Source: Candidatus Thiodiazotropha sp.
GTDB taxonomy: Bacteria > Pseudomonadota > Gammaproteobacteria > Chromatiales > Chromatiaceae
Length of the DNA stretch: 57,397 nucleotides
NCBI GenBank assembly: GCA_023838465.1
Contig: JAIVEQ010000027.1
Location: 1-57,397 of the forward strand
Direction of reading: 5' to 3'
The notes under the pieces were generated by a model. It was not told the DNA's origin and made no database searches. It was given only the letters and a program-made list of their open reading frames with translations. The translations under genes were made by a program, and so were the position numbers. How positions within the stretch are numbered: position 1 is the stretch's first letter; every line of letters starts with the position of its first letter. Positions 34,885 to 44,803 of the stretch are shown here, one piece after another.

Positions 34885-37023
34885 TTGAGCACTACAATAG
34901 TACAACGAAAGCGAGCCACATTGATAAAGGATAGTTCGTCAAAGAGTCTGGCCGAACAGCCCATCACGTTGTTGAAAGGGGTCGGGGCAAGGAATGCCGA
35001 AAAACTAGCTAGATTGGGTATCTGTACCCTGCAGGATCTGCTTTTCCATCTGCCATTGAGATACCAAGACCGGACCCGTGTACAGCCCATAGGCAGCCTG
35101 CGTCGCGGTGACCAGGTGGTCATCGAAGGAGAGGTGGATCTGGCGGAGATAAAATTCGGCCGTCGGCGCTCCTTGATGGTGCACCTTTCCGATGGGACGG
35201 GTCATCTGTACCTGCGTTTTTTCTATTTCAGTAATGCACAACGCCAGGCGCTGAGCCGTGGCGTTCGTTTACGCTGTTTCGGCGAGGTGCGCAACGGCCC
35301 CAACAGCCTTGAGATGGTTCATCCCGAATATCAGCAGATCGATCCCGATCAGCCCATGGCGGTAGAAGAGTCTCTGACCCCTGTCTATCCCACCACCGAA
35401 GGGGTTCATCAATTGACGTTGCGAGGCCTTATGCAACAGGTGCTGGCGCGTTTGGAACTGGAGCCTGAAGGTCTGCGTGAATTACTACCCCAGACGTTAC
35501 TTGGACGCTTTCGGTTGCCGAACCTTGTGCATGTGGTTAGCTACCTACACAGTCCACCACCCGATACCAATCAACCACAACTCCTGGCCGGTACCCACCC
35601 GGCTCAACAGCGGCTCGTCTTTGAGGAGTTGCTCGCCCATCAGATTAGTCTTCGCAGTATGAGGGCTCAACACCAACGGATTCGTGCCACCCCCTTTGCG
35701 GCAGACAATAGCCTAAAGCAGGGCCTGCTGGACGGTTTACCGTTTACCCTGACTGCCGCCCAGTCTAGGGTGGTGGCAGAGATTGAACAGGATCTTGCCC
35801 GTCCTCAGCCGATGCAACGTCTGGTGCAGGGCGATGTGGGTTCGGGAAAGACTGTGGTCAGTGCCTTGGCCGCACTGCAGGCGATTGGTGCAGGCAGTCA
35901 GGTTGTTTTGATGGCCCCCACAGAGTTGCTGGCGGAACAGCATCTACGAAATTTCTCCCTCTGGCTGCAACCTTTGGGGATCAACACGGCCTGGCTAACC
36001 GGTCGGCTCAAAGGGCGTCCCCGTGAAGCAGTACTGGAACAAATCGCCTCAGGCCAGGCTCAACTGATGGTAGGGACTCACGCCCTGTTCCAGGAGGATG
36101 TGGTGTTCAACGATCTCGGTCTTGTGGTTATCGACGAGCAACATCGCTTTGGTGTCCATCAGAGACTTGCACTGCGTGAGAAGGGGCGTCGCAAAGGACA
36201 TACCCCGCATCAGTTGATCATGACCGCCACCCCCATCCCGCGGACATTGGCGATGACCGCCTATGCCGACCTCGACCTGTCAGTGATTGATGCCTTGCCC
36301 CCTGGGCGCAAACCGGTCACTACTGCAGTGATTTCAGGACAACGGCGGGATGATGTGGTCGCCCGGGTCCGAGCGGCCTGTGCAGAAGGTCGTCAGGCCT
36401 ACTGGGTCTGCACCCTGATCGAAGAGTCGGAGGTGTTGCAGTGCCAGGCTGCGGAGGAGACAGAGCGTCTGTTGGCTGAGGCCCTGCCGATGCTTAAGGT
36501 TGGGCTGGTTCACGGCCGGGTGAAGCAGGAGGAGAAAGAGCGGGTTATGCGGGAATTTCAGTCCGGGTCACTGGACCTGTTGGTTGCCACTACTGTGATC
36601 GAAGTCGGGGTGGATGTGCCGAATGCCAGTCTGATGATCATTGAGAATCCAGAACGTCTGGGACTGGCGCAACTTCACCAGTTACGTGGACGGGTTGGCC
36701 GGGGAAGTGCTGAGAGCCACTGCGTGCTGATGTATCATCCGCCCCTCTCGACGAATGCCCGGGAGCGCTTGGCGATCCTGCGCGAGACCAGTGACGGTTT
36801 TGTGATTGCTCAAAAGGATTTAGAGATGCGAGGACCTGGAGAGGTGCTGGGTACTCGCCAAACAGGTGAAATGCAGTTGCGAATTGCCGACCTGGTAAGA
36901 GATCAGGGGATGCTCGATGAAGTGCGTGAAGCGGCTGAGATGATGCTGCGTACTGATACACGAGCAGCTGAGCGGCTGGTTGACCGCTGGCTGGGTGAAC
37001 GCACCGATTATGGCAAGGTATAG
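34885..37023 (+). CDS. recG: ATP-dependent DNA helicase RecG
   Basis: 712 residues. Wedge/OB domain (about 25-200, LLKGVGARNAEKLARLGI; PLRYQDRT), then superfamily 2 helicase motifs: QGDVGSGKT (Walker A), DEQHRFG (Walker B), TATPIPRT, VIEVGVDVPNA, and the C-terminal QLRGRVGRG of RecG. It reverses stalled forks and processes Holliday junctions. The start is uncertain: TTG at 34885 or TTG at 34921, both with weak ribosome sites; homologues begin near the SLAEQPITLLKG segment. Downstream of it come ubiC and ubiA. Confidence 0.96.
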   Translation: MSTTIVQRKRATLIKDSSSKSLAEQPITLLKGVGARNAEKLARLGICTLQDLLFHLPLRYQDRTRVQPIGSLRRGDQVVIEGEVDLAEIKFGRRRSLMVHLSDGTGHLYLRFFYFSNAQRQALSRGVRLRCFGEVRNGPNSLEMVHPEYQQIDPDQPMAVEESLTPVYPTTEGVHQLTLRGLMQQVLARLELEPEGLRELLPQTLLGRFRLPNLVHVVSYLHSPPPDTNQPQLLAGTHPAQQRLVFEELLAHQISLRSMRAQHQRIRATPFAADNSLKQGLLDGLPFTLTAAQSRVVAEIEQDLARPQPMQRLVQGDVGSGKTVVSALAALQAIGAGSQVVLMAPTELLAEQHLRNFSLWLQPLGINTAWLTGRLKGRPREAVLEQIASGQAQLMVGTHALFQEDVVFNDLGLVVIDEQHRFGVHQRLALREKGRRKGHTPHQLIMTATPIPRTLAMTAYADLDLSVIDALPPGRKPVTTAVISGQRRDDVVARVRAACAEGRQAYWVCTLIEESEVLQCQAAEETERLLAEALPMLKVGLVHGRVKQEEKERVMREFQSGSLDLLVATTVIEVGVDVPNASLMIIENPERLGLAQLHQLRGRVGRGSAESHCVLMYHPPLSTNARERLAILRETSDGFVIAQKDLEMRGPGEVLGTRQTGEMQLRIADLVRDQGMLDEVREAAEMMLRTDTRAAERLVDRWLGERTDYGKV

Positions 37024-37069
37024 ACGTGCAGGCTGTGCGATAATGGATTTTTTTTAAGGGTTAAATAGC

Positions 37070-37651
37070 TTGAGCCAGCAGAGCAGTATTAGGTCCAGTT
37101 CAGAACCAAACTGGAGTGATTGGAGACAACGCCGTCGTTCGGATATACCGGCGGTGGTGGAAGCATGGCTGGGTGACAGAGGATCTCTGACGCGACGTGT
37201 TATCCTGGCCTGCGATAAAGGGACGTTTCGGGTGCGTCTGTTACATCAGGGTTGGGGTTCTCCACTCAACAGTGAATGCAGGATTTTGAAGATGCGACGG
37301 GGCATGCTCACCCTGGTGCGTGATGTGGAGTTATTGTGTAACGAAACACCTTGGGTTTTTGCGCGTACCCTGATACCAATTTCCAGTCTCAAAGGTTCTG
37401 CACGGCGGCTGACGCAATTGGGAGAAAAGCCCTTGGGTGCGGTGCTTTTTTCTGACCCGACTGTGCTTCGTGGGGCTACCCAGATTGCACAGTTGCTACC
37501 CGGACACCCCCTGTATGATACAGCCAGTAATCATGTGGATGAAAAACCGGAACAGTTGTGGGGCAGGCGTACCCTGTTCTATGTGGAAAAAAGGCCGTTG
37601 CTGGTAAACGAGATATTTCTCCCTGCGCTGCCGCTACAGGCAGGTGGTTGA
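37070..37651 (+). CDS. ubiC: Chorismate lyase
   Basis: 193 residues from a TTG start with AAGGG 9 nt upstream. The UbiC pattern is visible (RVILACDKGTFRVRLL, WVFARTLIP, and FYVEKRPLLVNEIFLP at the C-terminus with the catalytic Glu). It converts chorismate to 4-hydroxybenzoate and pyruvate, the first step of ubiquinone synthesis. The TGA stop codon lies inside the TTGAA target duplication of the 239-bp mobile element, so ubiC and ubiA, formerly about 4 bp apart, are now 246 bp apart. Confidence 0.92.
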   Translation: MSQQSSIRSSSEPNWSDWRQRRRSDIPAVVEAWLGDRGSLTRRVILACDKGTFRVRLLHQGWGSPLNSECRILKMRRGMLTLVRDVELLCNETPWVFARTLIPISSLKGSARRLTQLGEKPLGAVLFSDPTVLRGATQIAQLLPGHPLYDTASNHVDEKPEQLWGRRTLFYVEKRPLLVNEIFLPALPLQAGG

Positions 37652-37652
37652 A

Positions 37653-37891
37653 CCTAGATTCCGCAGTTGACCGCTAATATCTGACGTAAGGTAATGATAT
37701 GCGAGATCTATTAATGAATTTTATCCTCACCCAATGGGTGAACCCATTAACGCTACAAGTATTTGTGAAAAATCCCGGCGCATCCAGCTGTGTTGTCGTT
37801 TTTGCTAAGGGAATAGCCATTAACGGCGAACGACGCCTTGCCGGGTACGCCGGGATTTCCCACAAATCCCTGTTCAACTGCGGATTCTAGG
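37653..37891 (+). mobile_element. 239-bp MITE-like element, copy 2
   Basis: Ends CCTAGATTCCGCAGTTGA (37653-37670) and, reversed, CCTAGAATCCGCAGTTGA (37874-37891): 17 of 18 matching. Flanked by a perfect 5-bp target duplication TTGAA (37648-37652 and 37892-37896), which proves insertion. The left duplication includes the ubiC stop codon; the right one ends just before the ubiA ATG. Inner inverted repeat 37762-37780 with 37848-37866 (17 of 19). Same length and orientation relative to the operon as copy 1 at 6975-7213. No transposase; IS1380-like ends suggest a possible helper. Confidence 0.9.
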
Positions 37892-37897
37892 TTGAAG

Positions 37898-38803
37898 ATG
37901 ACAAGGCAAGAGGTTGACTTGATACCTTCTGATACTGGTCCGGTGGATTGGCGAGAGCGTGTACGCCGCTATGCTCTGCTGGTGCGACTGCATCGTCCAA
38001 TTGGCATTCTGTTGTTACTCTGGCCCACGCTATGGGCATTGTGGATTGCTGGTGATGGCATGCCCCCTTGGGGAATAGTGCTGGTATTTATCGCCGGGGT
38101 AGCCATCATGCGCTCGGCAGGCTGTGCCATCAACGACTATGCTGATCGCGAGTTCGATGGTCATGTGGCGCGTACCCAAACACGCCCCATTGCTGCCGGG
38201 CTGGTGAGTCCTAGTGAGGCAGTGGTGGTATTTTTAGTGCTGACCCTGCTGGCTGCCTGCTTGTTGATCTTTCTTAACTGGCCGACCCGCATTATGTCGT
38301 TGGTGGCGCTGCTGCTGGCTGCCATCTACCCGTTCATGAAGCGATTCACCCATCTTCCCCAGATCATGCTGGGGGCTGCCTTCGGCTGGGCAGTACCTAT
38401 GGCCTTTATGGCTCTGAACGAGAGCATACCCTTGGTAGCCTGGTTGATGTTTATCTCTGCCGTGATCTGGGCACTTATCTACGACACCCAATACGCAATG
38501 GTCGATCGAGAGGATGATCTAAAGATCGGTGTGAAATCGAGTGCGATACTGTTTGGTCGATATGACAATTTGATTGTGGGCCTGCTTCAAGTTTTCATGA
38601 TCGGTTTGCTGTTGATAGTAGGCGCCTTGTCTGCTCGTGGCGGGCTTTACTATATGGGTGTGATGTTGGGTGCTGTATTGTTTGCCTACCAGCAGTGGTT
38701 GAGCCGAGAGCGAGAATCCCAAGCCTGTTTCGAGGCTTTTCTCAACAATAATATATTTGGCATGGTGATCTTTATCAGCCTGATGCTCGATTATGCAATT
38801 TAG
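37898..38803 (+). CDS. ubiA: 4-hydroxybenzoate octaprenyltransferase
   Basis: 301 residues from the ATG at 37898; upstream in-frame sequence belongs to the mobile element. Eight to nine membrane segments. The two Asp-rich motifs are present: NDYADREFD with the following TRPIAAG, and the second loop DTQYAMVDREDD. It attaches the prenyl tail to 4-hydroxybenzoate at the inner membrane, the step after UbiC. Expression may have been changed by the intervening element, which ends 6 bp before the start codon; the ribosome site is now largely supplied by the target duplication. Confidence 0.95.
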   Translation: MTRQEVDLIPSDTGPVDWRERVRRYALLVRLHRPIGILLLLWPTLWALWIAGDGMPPWGIVLVFIAGVAIMRSAGCAINDYADREFDGHVARTQTRPIAAGLVSPSEAVVVFLVLTLLAACLLIFLNWPTRIMSLVALLLAAIYPFMKRFTHLPQIMLGAAFGWAVPMAFMALNESIPLVAWLMFISAVIWALIYDTQYAMVDREDDLKIGVKSSAILFGRYDNLIVGLLQVFMIGLLLIVGALSARGGLYYMGVMLGAVLFAYQQWLSRERESQACFEAFLNNNIFGMVIFISLMLDYAI

Positions 38804-38947
38804 CATGATAGGGGCAACTACTGGGTGACCACCGTGTAGTATGTGGATGTAGGTCTGGGTGTTTCTAACCTCACTTATAAATAAACTTTCGTTTAACTGC
38901 CAGGCCTGTCGGATAAGGATGTCAGCTTATCTAAAAGTGGTAGACGT

Positions 38948-39337
38948 CTACTTCTCCATACAATGATCGATGATAATCCTGTTATAGGACGCTGCATATT
39001 CCGAGGCAGCCTGTATCAGTTTTAAATGGATCTCGCCAAGTACTGTATCAGTGGAGCCTTCCAGGTAGCGGACACCACAGATGCTCTTTGCCTTGGATAC
39101 TAGCTCAGGCTCTATGCCTGGCAGGTTGGTTGTGCGTGAGGCCATTGCCATCAGGCGTTTGTCGCCTCTTGCCAATGCTTGCTGAGCACTCTTTTCGGGG
39201 TCTGCATTTTTCAGCCACAACAGGGATTCGACACCGCTTTTCTCTTGTGGGGTAACCTGGCTCATATCGATACCCTCCATCTCCTGGCAGGCGCTGATTA
39301 GGAGGAATAAAACTAGCGGTAAGATAGATCGCTTCAC
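38948..39337 (-). CDS. Small lipoprotein of unknown function
   Basis: 129 residues from a GTG at 39337 that overlaps the rhombosortase stop codon as GTGA. The N-terminus VKRSILPLVLFLLISAC is a lipoprotein signal with a LISAC lipobox. The remainder is soluble and helical with two further Cys residues (SICGVRY and DHCMEK) that might pair. The family is not recognised. The overlap with the rhombosortase gene implies a shared transcript. Confidence 0.7.
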   Translation of the reverse strand: MKRSILPLVLFLLISACQEMEGIDMSQVTPQEKSGVESLLWLKNADPEKSAQQALARGDKRLMAMASRTTNLPGIEPELVSKAKSICGVRYLEGSTDTVLGEIHLKLIQAASEYAASYNRIIIDHCMEK

Positions 39338-39930
39338 TCGATATCCTCTCGTTTGCGTGCGAATCGCAATAACTCCAAAGCCCATAGTATGACGCCGCTC
39401 ACTGTGCCGTAAAGATGTGCATCTACGATAACACGTCCACTTGCCAGTGACTCACTGCCGGGCATCGGGCCCTGCCACTGCTCCCAGAGCAGTTTTAATA
39501 CTAGAAACGCAAGTATGAGCAGGGAAGGGATGGGCTGGGATTTGAGTTGGTTCAAGATTGCCCAGCTCAGCAGGCCATGCAGCATACCCGACAGCCCCTG
39601 GTACCAGACCACTTCCGGGCTGAATAGCCATAAACCTAAAGAGGTGCCCAGCATCAGCAGAGCGATTCTCAACAGACACCAGCCAGAGCGATAGGTTGTA
39701 AGAAATAGTCCCCAGATCAGCCAAAATCCGGCAAGGTTCATCGATAAGTGCCCCCAACCTAAATGAGTCAGGTGGCCGCTGATCAGACGCCACCATGCAC
39801 CCGCGGCTATGGGGGTACGGTGGTATTGCAGGGTTTCGATGAGTGACCCCGGCAACAGTGCAATCAGCAGACAGACAAGGCTGATGATCAGTGGACAGAT
39901 GAATCGCCGTGGTTCAAATACTTCACCCAC
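39334..39930 (-). CDS. Rhombosortase (rhomboid-family protease)
   Basis: 198 residues, about six membrane segments. GHLTHLGWGHLSMN matches the rhomboid loop, YQGLSGMLHG contains the catalytic Ser of the GLSG motif, and VDAHLYG carries the catalytic His. The short length and these motifs fit rhombosortase, which processes proteins bearing C-terminal GlyGly-CTERM anchors in sulfur-oxidising and other gammaproteobacteria. No GlyGly-CTERM protein is encoded in this window. Begins 6 bp after the moeB stop codon. Confidence 0.82.
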   Translation of the reverse strand: MGEVFEPRRFICPLIISLVCLLIALLPGSLIETLQYHRTPIAAGAWWRLISGHLTHLGWGHLSMNLAGFWLIWGLFLTTYRSGWCLLRIALLMLGTSLGLWLFSPEVVWYQGLSGMLHGLLSWAILNQLKSQPIPSLLILAFLVLKLLWEQWQGPMPGSESLASGRVIVDAHLYGTVSGVILWALELLRFARKREDIE

Positions 39931-39936
39931 AGGTGA

Positions 39937-40683
39937 TTAACCAGGACTACTACAGATCGGGCAGGCGGGGTCTGACATCAAGCGTAGGGTTCGCCACTCC
40001 ATCTGCAGAGCGTCCATTAACAGGAGTCTGCCGTCCAGGGTTTTACCGACCCCCGTTAACTGTTTAATGGCCTCTATTGCCTGAATGCTGCCGATCACGC
40101 CGACCAGGGGAGCGAGTACACCATTGGCAGAACAGGTCTCATCCATCTCTCCCTCGTCGGGATAGAGACAATGGTAGCAGGGGCCACCCGGCTGCCCTGT
40201 AAAGACACTGACCTGCCCTTCCATACGAATGGCAGCTCCTGATACCAGCGGTGTTTTATGAGTATAGCTAGCCTTGTTGATAGCGAATCGGGTTGCGAAA
40301 TTGTCGGTGCCGTCGAGCACAAGATCGGCCTGTTTGACCTGAGTCACGAGCTGTTCTTCATTAAGTTGATTCGAGATGGTTTCGATCTTACATTCAGGAT
40401 TGAGGGCTAGTAGAGACGCTCGAGCCGACTCTACTTTGAGCTGACCAATTCGTTCCGTGGTGTGGACGATTTGTCGTTGTAGATTTGTCAGGTCTACCTG
40501 GTCAAAATCGACCAGCACCAGTGTACCGACACCGGCTGCGGCCAGATACATGGCTGCTGGTGAACCTAGTCCACCAAGGCCAATGATCAAAACCCGTGCG
40601 TCGAGTAGTTTTTGCTGTCCCTCGATGCCTATCGACGGAAGCATGATTTGTCGACTGTAGCGCAGCAGTTGATCGTCGTTCAT
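39937..40683 (-). CDS. moeB: Molybdopterin-synthase adenylyltransferase / ThiF-MoeB family
   Basis: 248 residues, the usual MoeB length, without a C-terminal rhodanese domain. IIGLGGLGSPAAMYLAAAGVG is the nucleotide-binding loop, followed by DFDQVDLTNLQRQI and DGTDNFATRF. CYHCLYP and C-terminal CPIC supply the zinc-binding cysteines. It adenylates the C-terminus of MoaD (or ThiS) for sulfur transfer. It lies downstream of the hemA-prfA-prmC genes and upstream of the rhombosortase, an order seen in other gammaproteobacteria. Confidence 0.9.
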   Translation of the reverse strand: MNDDQLLRYSRQIMLPSIGIEGQQKLLDARVLIIGLGGLGSPAAMYLAAAGVGTLVLVDFDQVDLTNLQRQIVHTTERIGQLKVESARASLLALNPECKIETISNQLNEEQLVTQVKQADLVLDGTDNFATRFAINKASYTHKTPLVSGAAIRMEGQVSVFTGQPGGPCYHCLYPDEGEMDETCSANGVLAPLVGVIGSIQAIEAIKQLTGVGKTLDGRLLLMDALQMEWRTLRLMSDPACPICSSPG

Positions 40684-40759
40684 TTGGATAGATCCTATGC
40701 CTGTCGAAAGGTTTAGCGTACCATTCAGTCGTTTAGTAGATGGGTTGAATAGTTAAGGT

Positions 40760-41170
40760 TTAGAAGTACTTGCGCCAGTGCTCAGGGCGTTGATCACGTA
40801 GATTGTGGTTCATGCGTTGATAGCGGTCAGCGAAAATCAATCGGGTACACTTCGAATCGCTGCGATTACAACCCATATTGACGCGTTCAGTCTCCTCGGT
40901 GTAGTGATAGAGGGCACGCTTGAGGCGATAGAGCAGACGGTTGTCGATATGCAATCCCATCGAGGTCAGGCCAATCTCTATCTGCTCGAGGGAGACCTTC
41001 ATCAACTCGTAACTGAGATACAAATGGGTCTTGGAGTGTGGGGTTACATGAAGAATGCCGTCTACATCGGCAAGCAGCATGGCGGCAGTAGCAGCCTGAT
41101 TGGGGTCCGGGTGGAGCTCGACAAAGTGAATGTCCCGGTTTTTCACCATGTCGTGTGGGGGGTCACCCAT
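40760..41170 (-). CDS. HMA-like hypothetical protein
   Basis: 136 residues from the ATG at 41170 (AGGAT 10 nt upstream; an in-frame ATG at 41206 is possible). Residues 8-70 alternate strand and helix in a ferredoxin-like order (VELHPDP...AAMLLADVDGILHVTP...LSYELMKVSLEQIEIGL), as in HMA-type domains, but without the CxxC metal site. The segment RALYHYTEETERVNMGC and a Cys-rich tail follow. I do not know its function. Between prmC and moeB on the same strand. Confidence 0.55.
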   Translation of the reverse strand: MGDPPHDMVKNRDIHFVELHPDPNQAATAAMLLADVDGILHVTPHSKTHLYLSYELMKVSLEQIEIGLTSMGLHIDNRLLYRLKRALYHYTEETERVNMGCNRSDSKCTRLIFADRYQRMNHNLRDQRPEHWRKYF

Positions 41171-41233
41171 AAGGATCAATCCTATCGAAAGCGGCGAAAT
41201 AATCAAGCAATCTAGTATAGGACACTACAATAG

Positions 41234-42088
41234 TTACTTCTCCACCATCCTAGATTCCGTGATGCGTGGCTGGCCAGCCAAATCCTGGTGTGTTGCAATC
41301 TCAGCAAGTCCAGCCTTTCTCAGCAGGTCATGAACCTCAGTAGCCTGTTGGTAGCCATGTTCCAGCAATAGCCATCCACCGCTCTTCAATCTGCCTGCGG
41401 TCGCTTGTTGAATGATTAACCGGATATCAGACAACCCATCACTGCCCGATACCAGCGCTGTGCTGGGTTCCCGAGGGAGATCTCCCTGGGAGAGGTGCGG
41501 ATCGTCTTCCTCAATGTAGGGTGGATTGCTTACAATCAGGTCATATGACACGCCGGTCGGTAGTGCATCGCACCAACTCCCCTGAAAGAAAATAACCTGA
41601 TTGAGTGAGTGACTTGCGGCATTCTCTCGGGCCTGGGTCAGCGCTTTAGCTGAAAGATCGGTGGCATGTATCTGCGCATCCGGACGCTCGCCAGCCAGTG
41701 CCAAAGCGATGGCGCCGCTGCCGGTGCCCAGATCAGCAAGCCGTGGCTGGGATCTACCTTGCAGATGATAGAGCGAACGCTCCACCAGTAGTTCGGTTTC
41801 CGGTCGCGGGATCAGGGTATCTGGGCTGACCTGCAGTGTCATTGACCAGAATTCGCGCATACCGGTGATGTAAGCGATCGGGGTGCCTGAAAGACGCTGA
41901 TCGATGAGCGCAGTGTAGCGCTTGTACTGATCGGGTGTCAGTGTTTTCTCAGGCCAGGCAAAGAGGTAGCTGCGTGGCTTGTCGAGTAGATGACAGAGCA
42001 GCAGAGCAGCTTCCAACTCAGGGTTGGCGTGCGGTAGGTCTGCTAGTCTGCGTTTGGCGGATTGCAGGGTCTGCTGCAGGGTGATCAT
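41234..42088 (-). CDS. prmC: Peptide chain release factor N5-glutamine methyltransferase
   Basis: 284 residues. N-terminal helical domain, then the methyltransferase core with DLGTGSGAIALALA (motif I) and VSNPPYIEE (NPPY, which holds the target glutamine). It methylates the GGQ glutamine of RF1 and RF2. It starts 18 bp after prfA, whose product is its substrate. Confidence 0.96.
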   Translation of the reverse strand: MITLQQTLQSAKRRLADLPHANPELEAALLLCHLLDKPRSYLFAWPEKTLTPDQYKRYTALIDQRLSGTPIAYITGMREFWSMTLQVSPDTLIPRPETELLVERSLYHLQGRSQPRLADLGTGSGAIALALAGERPDAQIHATDLSAKALTQARENAASHSLNQVIFFQGSWCDALPTGVSYDLIVSNPPYIEEDDPHLSQGDLPREPSTALVSGSDGLSDIRLIIQQATAGRLKSGGWLLLEHGYQQATEVHDLLRKAGLAEIATHQDLAGQPRITESRMVEK

Positions 42089-42106
42089 GGCGTTATGGAG
42101 AGTGGA

Positions 42107-43186
42107 TCAGGCTTCGCCCATTGCTGCCAGTGCTTCAACCTGTTGCTCGCGCAACAGTGGATCAATGACCTGATCCAAGGTCCCGGTCATCACCTCATCC
42201 AGTTTATAGAGGGTGAGATTAATGCGGTGGTCGGTCAATCGGTTCTGAGGGAAGTTGTAGGTGCGTATGCGCTCCGATCGGTCACCACTGCCGACCTGAA
42301 GTTTTCGAGAGCTGGCTTGTTCACTGGTAATTTTTTCTTGTGCCTGGGAGAGCAGTTTTGCCTGCAACAGCGACATGGCGCGGGCCTTGTTCTTGTGCTG
42401 GGATCGCTCATCCTGACACTCCACAACAATCCCACTAGGTAGATGGGTCAGGCGTACCGCGGAGTCTGTTTTGTTGACATGCTGACCACCCGCACCGGAG
42501 GCACGATAGGTATCGATGCGCAGGTCACCACTGTTGATCTCTACATCATCGACTTCTGCTGCTTCCGCAAGAATTGCCACGGTACAGGCAGAGGTATGAA
42601 TACGTCCCTGGGACTCGGTTTCCGGGACCCGCTGTACCCGGTGGGTACCCGATTCAAATTTCAAGCGGGAGTAAACAGCATTACCGCTGATACGGCAGAC
42701 GACCTCTTTGTAGCCGCCATGCTCTCCATGGCTCTCACTGATGGTCTCGGTCTGCCAATGCTGAGACTCGGCGTAGCGCAGATACATACGGTAGAGGTCA
42801 CTGGCGAAGAGGGCCGCTTCGGCACCACCGGTACCTGCCCGGACTTCTAAAAAGACATTGCGCTGATCGTTTGGATCAGCTGGGATCAGGAGGAGTTGCA
42901 GTTCGGGTTCAAGCTTCTCTTTTGTTGCCTGAGCAAATGCTAACTCCTCTTTGGCAAGCGGTGCCATTTCGGGGTCGGTCATCATCTCCTGGGCTGCATG
43001 TACGTCCTCTTCTGCAGTCACGTAGCCACGAAAGGCCGCAACGACAGGTTCCAGTTGTGCATATTCCCGGCCCAGGTCACGAAATTGGTTCTGATTGCTC
43101 TGGATCTCGGGATCAGCCAGAAGGGCAGTGATCTCTTCGAAGCGTTCCGCGATCTGATCCAGCTTACCACGCAGTGAGGGCTTCAT
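42107..43186 (-). CDS. prfA: Peptide chain release factor 1
   Basis: 359 residues, the normal RF1 length. GGQ is in [15 protein letters not shown] near residue 230, and the PET motif ([10 protein letters not shown], residue about 184) specifies UAG/UAA recognition, separating it from RF2. The start codon ATGA overlaps the hemA stop, implying translational coupling. Confidence 0.97.
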   Translation of the reverse strand: MKPSLRGKLDQIAERFEEITALLADPEIQSNQNQFRDLGREYAQLEPVVAAFRGYVTAEEDVHAAQEMMTDPEMAPLAKEELAFAQATKEKLEPELQLLLIPADPNDQRNVFLEVRAGTGGAEAALFASDLYRMYLRYAESQHWQTETISESHGEHGGYKEVVCRISGNAVYSRLKFESGTHRVQRVPETESQGRIHTSACTVAILAEAAEVDDVEINSGDLRIDTYRASGAGGQHVNKTDSAVRLTHLPSGIVVECQDERSQHKNKARAMSLLQAKLLSQAQEKITSEQASSRKLQVGSGDRSERIRTYNFPQNRLTDHRINLTLYKLDEVMTGTLDQVIDPLLREQQVEALAAMGEA

Positions 43187-44451
43187 GATTTGTTATCAGT
43201 TTTTTTAAGCTGGAACAGTGTATTGGCTGCTTCGAGTAATTCCATCTGACCATTGAACCCCGCTTGACGCATCTGTGCACTGGGGGTGTGCAGCAACTTG
43301 TTGGTAAGCGTGCGTGCCATAAATTGAATGACCTCATCAGCGGGCTTGCCTTTAGCAAGCTGCTGTAGGGCCTTTTGCAACACCTCGTCTCTAAGTTGCT
43401 CGGCATAACTGCGATAGTCCTGTATCAGCTCTACGGCATCCAGGGAGCGCAGCCACCCCATGTACTCACCGACATAGTGATCAATGATCTCCTCCGCCTG
43501 CTCGGCAGCCTCTTCTCGAGAGCGCATATTCTCCTGGATAACCTCATCCAGATCGTCGACAGTGTAGAGGTAGATGTCACTCAGGTCAGATACCTCAGGT
43601 TCGATATCTCGGGGTACAGCGATATCAACCATGAAGATCGGTCGGTGTTTTCGCTCCTTGAGTGCACTCTCTACCGTCCCTTTACCCAATACGGGAAGCG
43701 GGCTGGCAGTCGATGAGATGACAATGTCGGCTTCGGATAGATGGCTGCTCAATTCGGTCAGTGCAATGGCATATCCATCGAACTGGGCGGCAAGGGCGTG
43801 TGCTTTTTCGACTGTTCGATTGGCGACAATGATGCGCCCGACACCGTGCTGATTGAGATGGCGGGCAGCCAGTTCAATGGTTTCGCCAGCACCGATTAAC
43901 AGTGCGGTCTGTTCGGAAAGGTTGCTGAAAATCTGTTTGGCCAGACTGACCGCGGCAAATGCCACTGAAACTGGGCTGTTGCCTATGGCTGTGTCAGTTC
44001 GGATCTGTTTCGCAGCAGAGAAGGCATGCTGGAAGAGTTTGAATAAGAGTTTCCCTGTGGTTCCGGTATCGGTGGCCGTCTGATAGGCAGCCTTCACCTG
44101 TCCCAGGATCTGTGGCTCGCCCAGCACCAGGGAATCCAGACCACAACTGACACGAAGCAGGTGCTTGACTGCATCCATGCCGAAATGGCTGTAGAGGTAA
44201 GGGTTGACCCGGTCACCCGCTAAGCCGTGAAAGCGGCTTATCCAATCCGCCAGCGGTTCATGGTCCTCCTGGCTGATGGTGCAGTAGAGCTCTGTGCGAT
44301 TGCAGGTAGAGAGTATGACGGTCTCTTCAACCGCCGGGTTTTCCTGCAGGCTACGCAACGCTCCCGCAATGATATCGGGGCCAAAGGTAACCTTCTCGCG
44401 GATATCCACGGGTGCGGTTTTATGATTGAGTCCAATAGCGAGTATCGACAT
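43183..44451 (-). CDS. hemA: Glutamyl-tRNA reductase
   Basis: 422 residues. [20 protein letters not shown] and the catalytic ILSTCNRTE (Cys near residue 50) mark it, followed by the NADPH domain with [16 protein letters not shown] and the C-terminal dimerisation helices. It reduces glutamyl-tRNA to glutamate-1-semialdehyde, the first committed step of tetrapyrrole synthesis. First gene of the hemA-prfA-prmC operon; the leader is the 350-bp region to its right. Confidence 0.97.
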   Translation of the reverse strand: MSILAIGLNHKTAPVDIREKVTFGPDIIAGALRSLQENPAVEETVILSTCNRTELYCTISQEDHEPLADWISRFHGLAGDRVNPYLYSHFGMDAVKHLLRVSCGLDSLVLGEPQILGQVKAAYQTATDTGTTGKLLFKLFQHAFSAAKQIRTDTAIGNSPVSVAFAAVSLAKQIFSNLSEQTALLIGAGETIELAARHLNQHGVGRIIVANRTVEKAHALAAQFDGYAIALTELSSHLSEADIVISSTASPLPVLGKGTVESALKERKHRPIFMVDIAVPRDIEPEVSDLSDIYLYTVDDLDEVIQENMRSREEAAEQAEEIIDHYVGEYMGWLRSLDAVELIQDYRSYAEQLRDEVLQKALQQLAKGKPADEVIQFMARTLTNKLLHTPSAQMRQAGFNGQMELLEAANTLFQLKKTDNKS

Positions 44452-44803
44452 TCAAATTCAGTGCACAGGTTTCAAGGAAGGGAAATTTTGTTATATCAAG
44501 GGGTTAAATTCAAGTTTAATTCGCACTCTTAACTCTTTGATGTGTATAGTGTGGTGTGATACACAGTTCATCTCTTAAGCGGATCTTAATCTTAGAGGTC
44601 CATGATAGGCAGGAACTATACGAAAAAAAAACTATCACATGAGATGACAGTTAAGGTTAACCCTGATTGCTAAGTGACCGGGTTGTCTGTTATTAATGTG
44701 GAGTCAATTTTAAAAAGTCGCTTATAAGAAACACGTAATTCAATAATATTTAGGGTGGTAGTGTGTCTCTTGAAACCGCTCAACTTTTGAGGAGGATGAG
44801 TCT
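44452..44803. other. Divergent intergenic region hemA / LolA-like gene
   Basis: 352 bp, AT-rich, must contain the hemA promoter on the minus strand and that of the envelope operon on the plus strand. No clear operator, repeat or small gene was found in it. Confidence 0.4.

Noticed and set aside
37699..37890. 63-codon frame in mobile element copy 2 as a gene
   Set aside because: Differences from copy 1 are all nonsynonymous in the shared part, so protein-level conservation is not supported.
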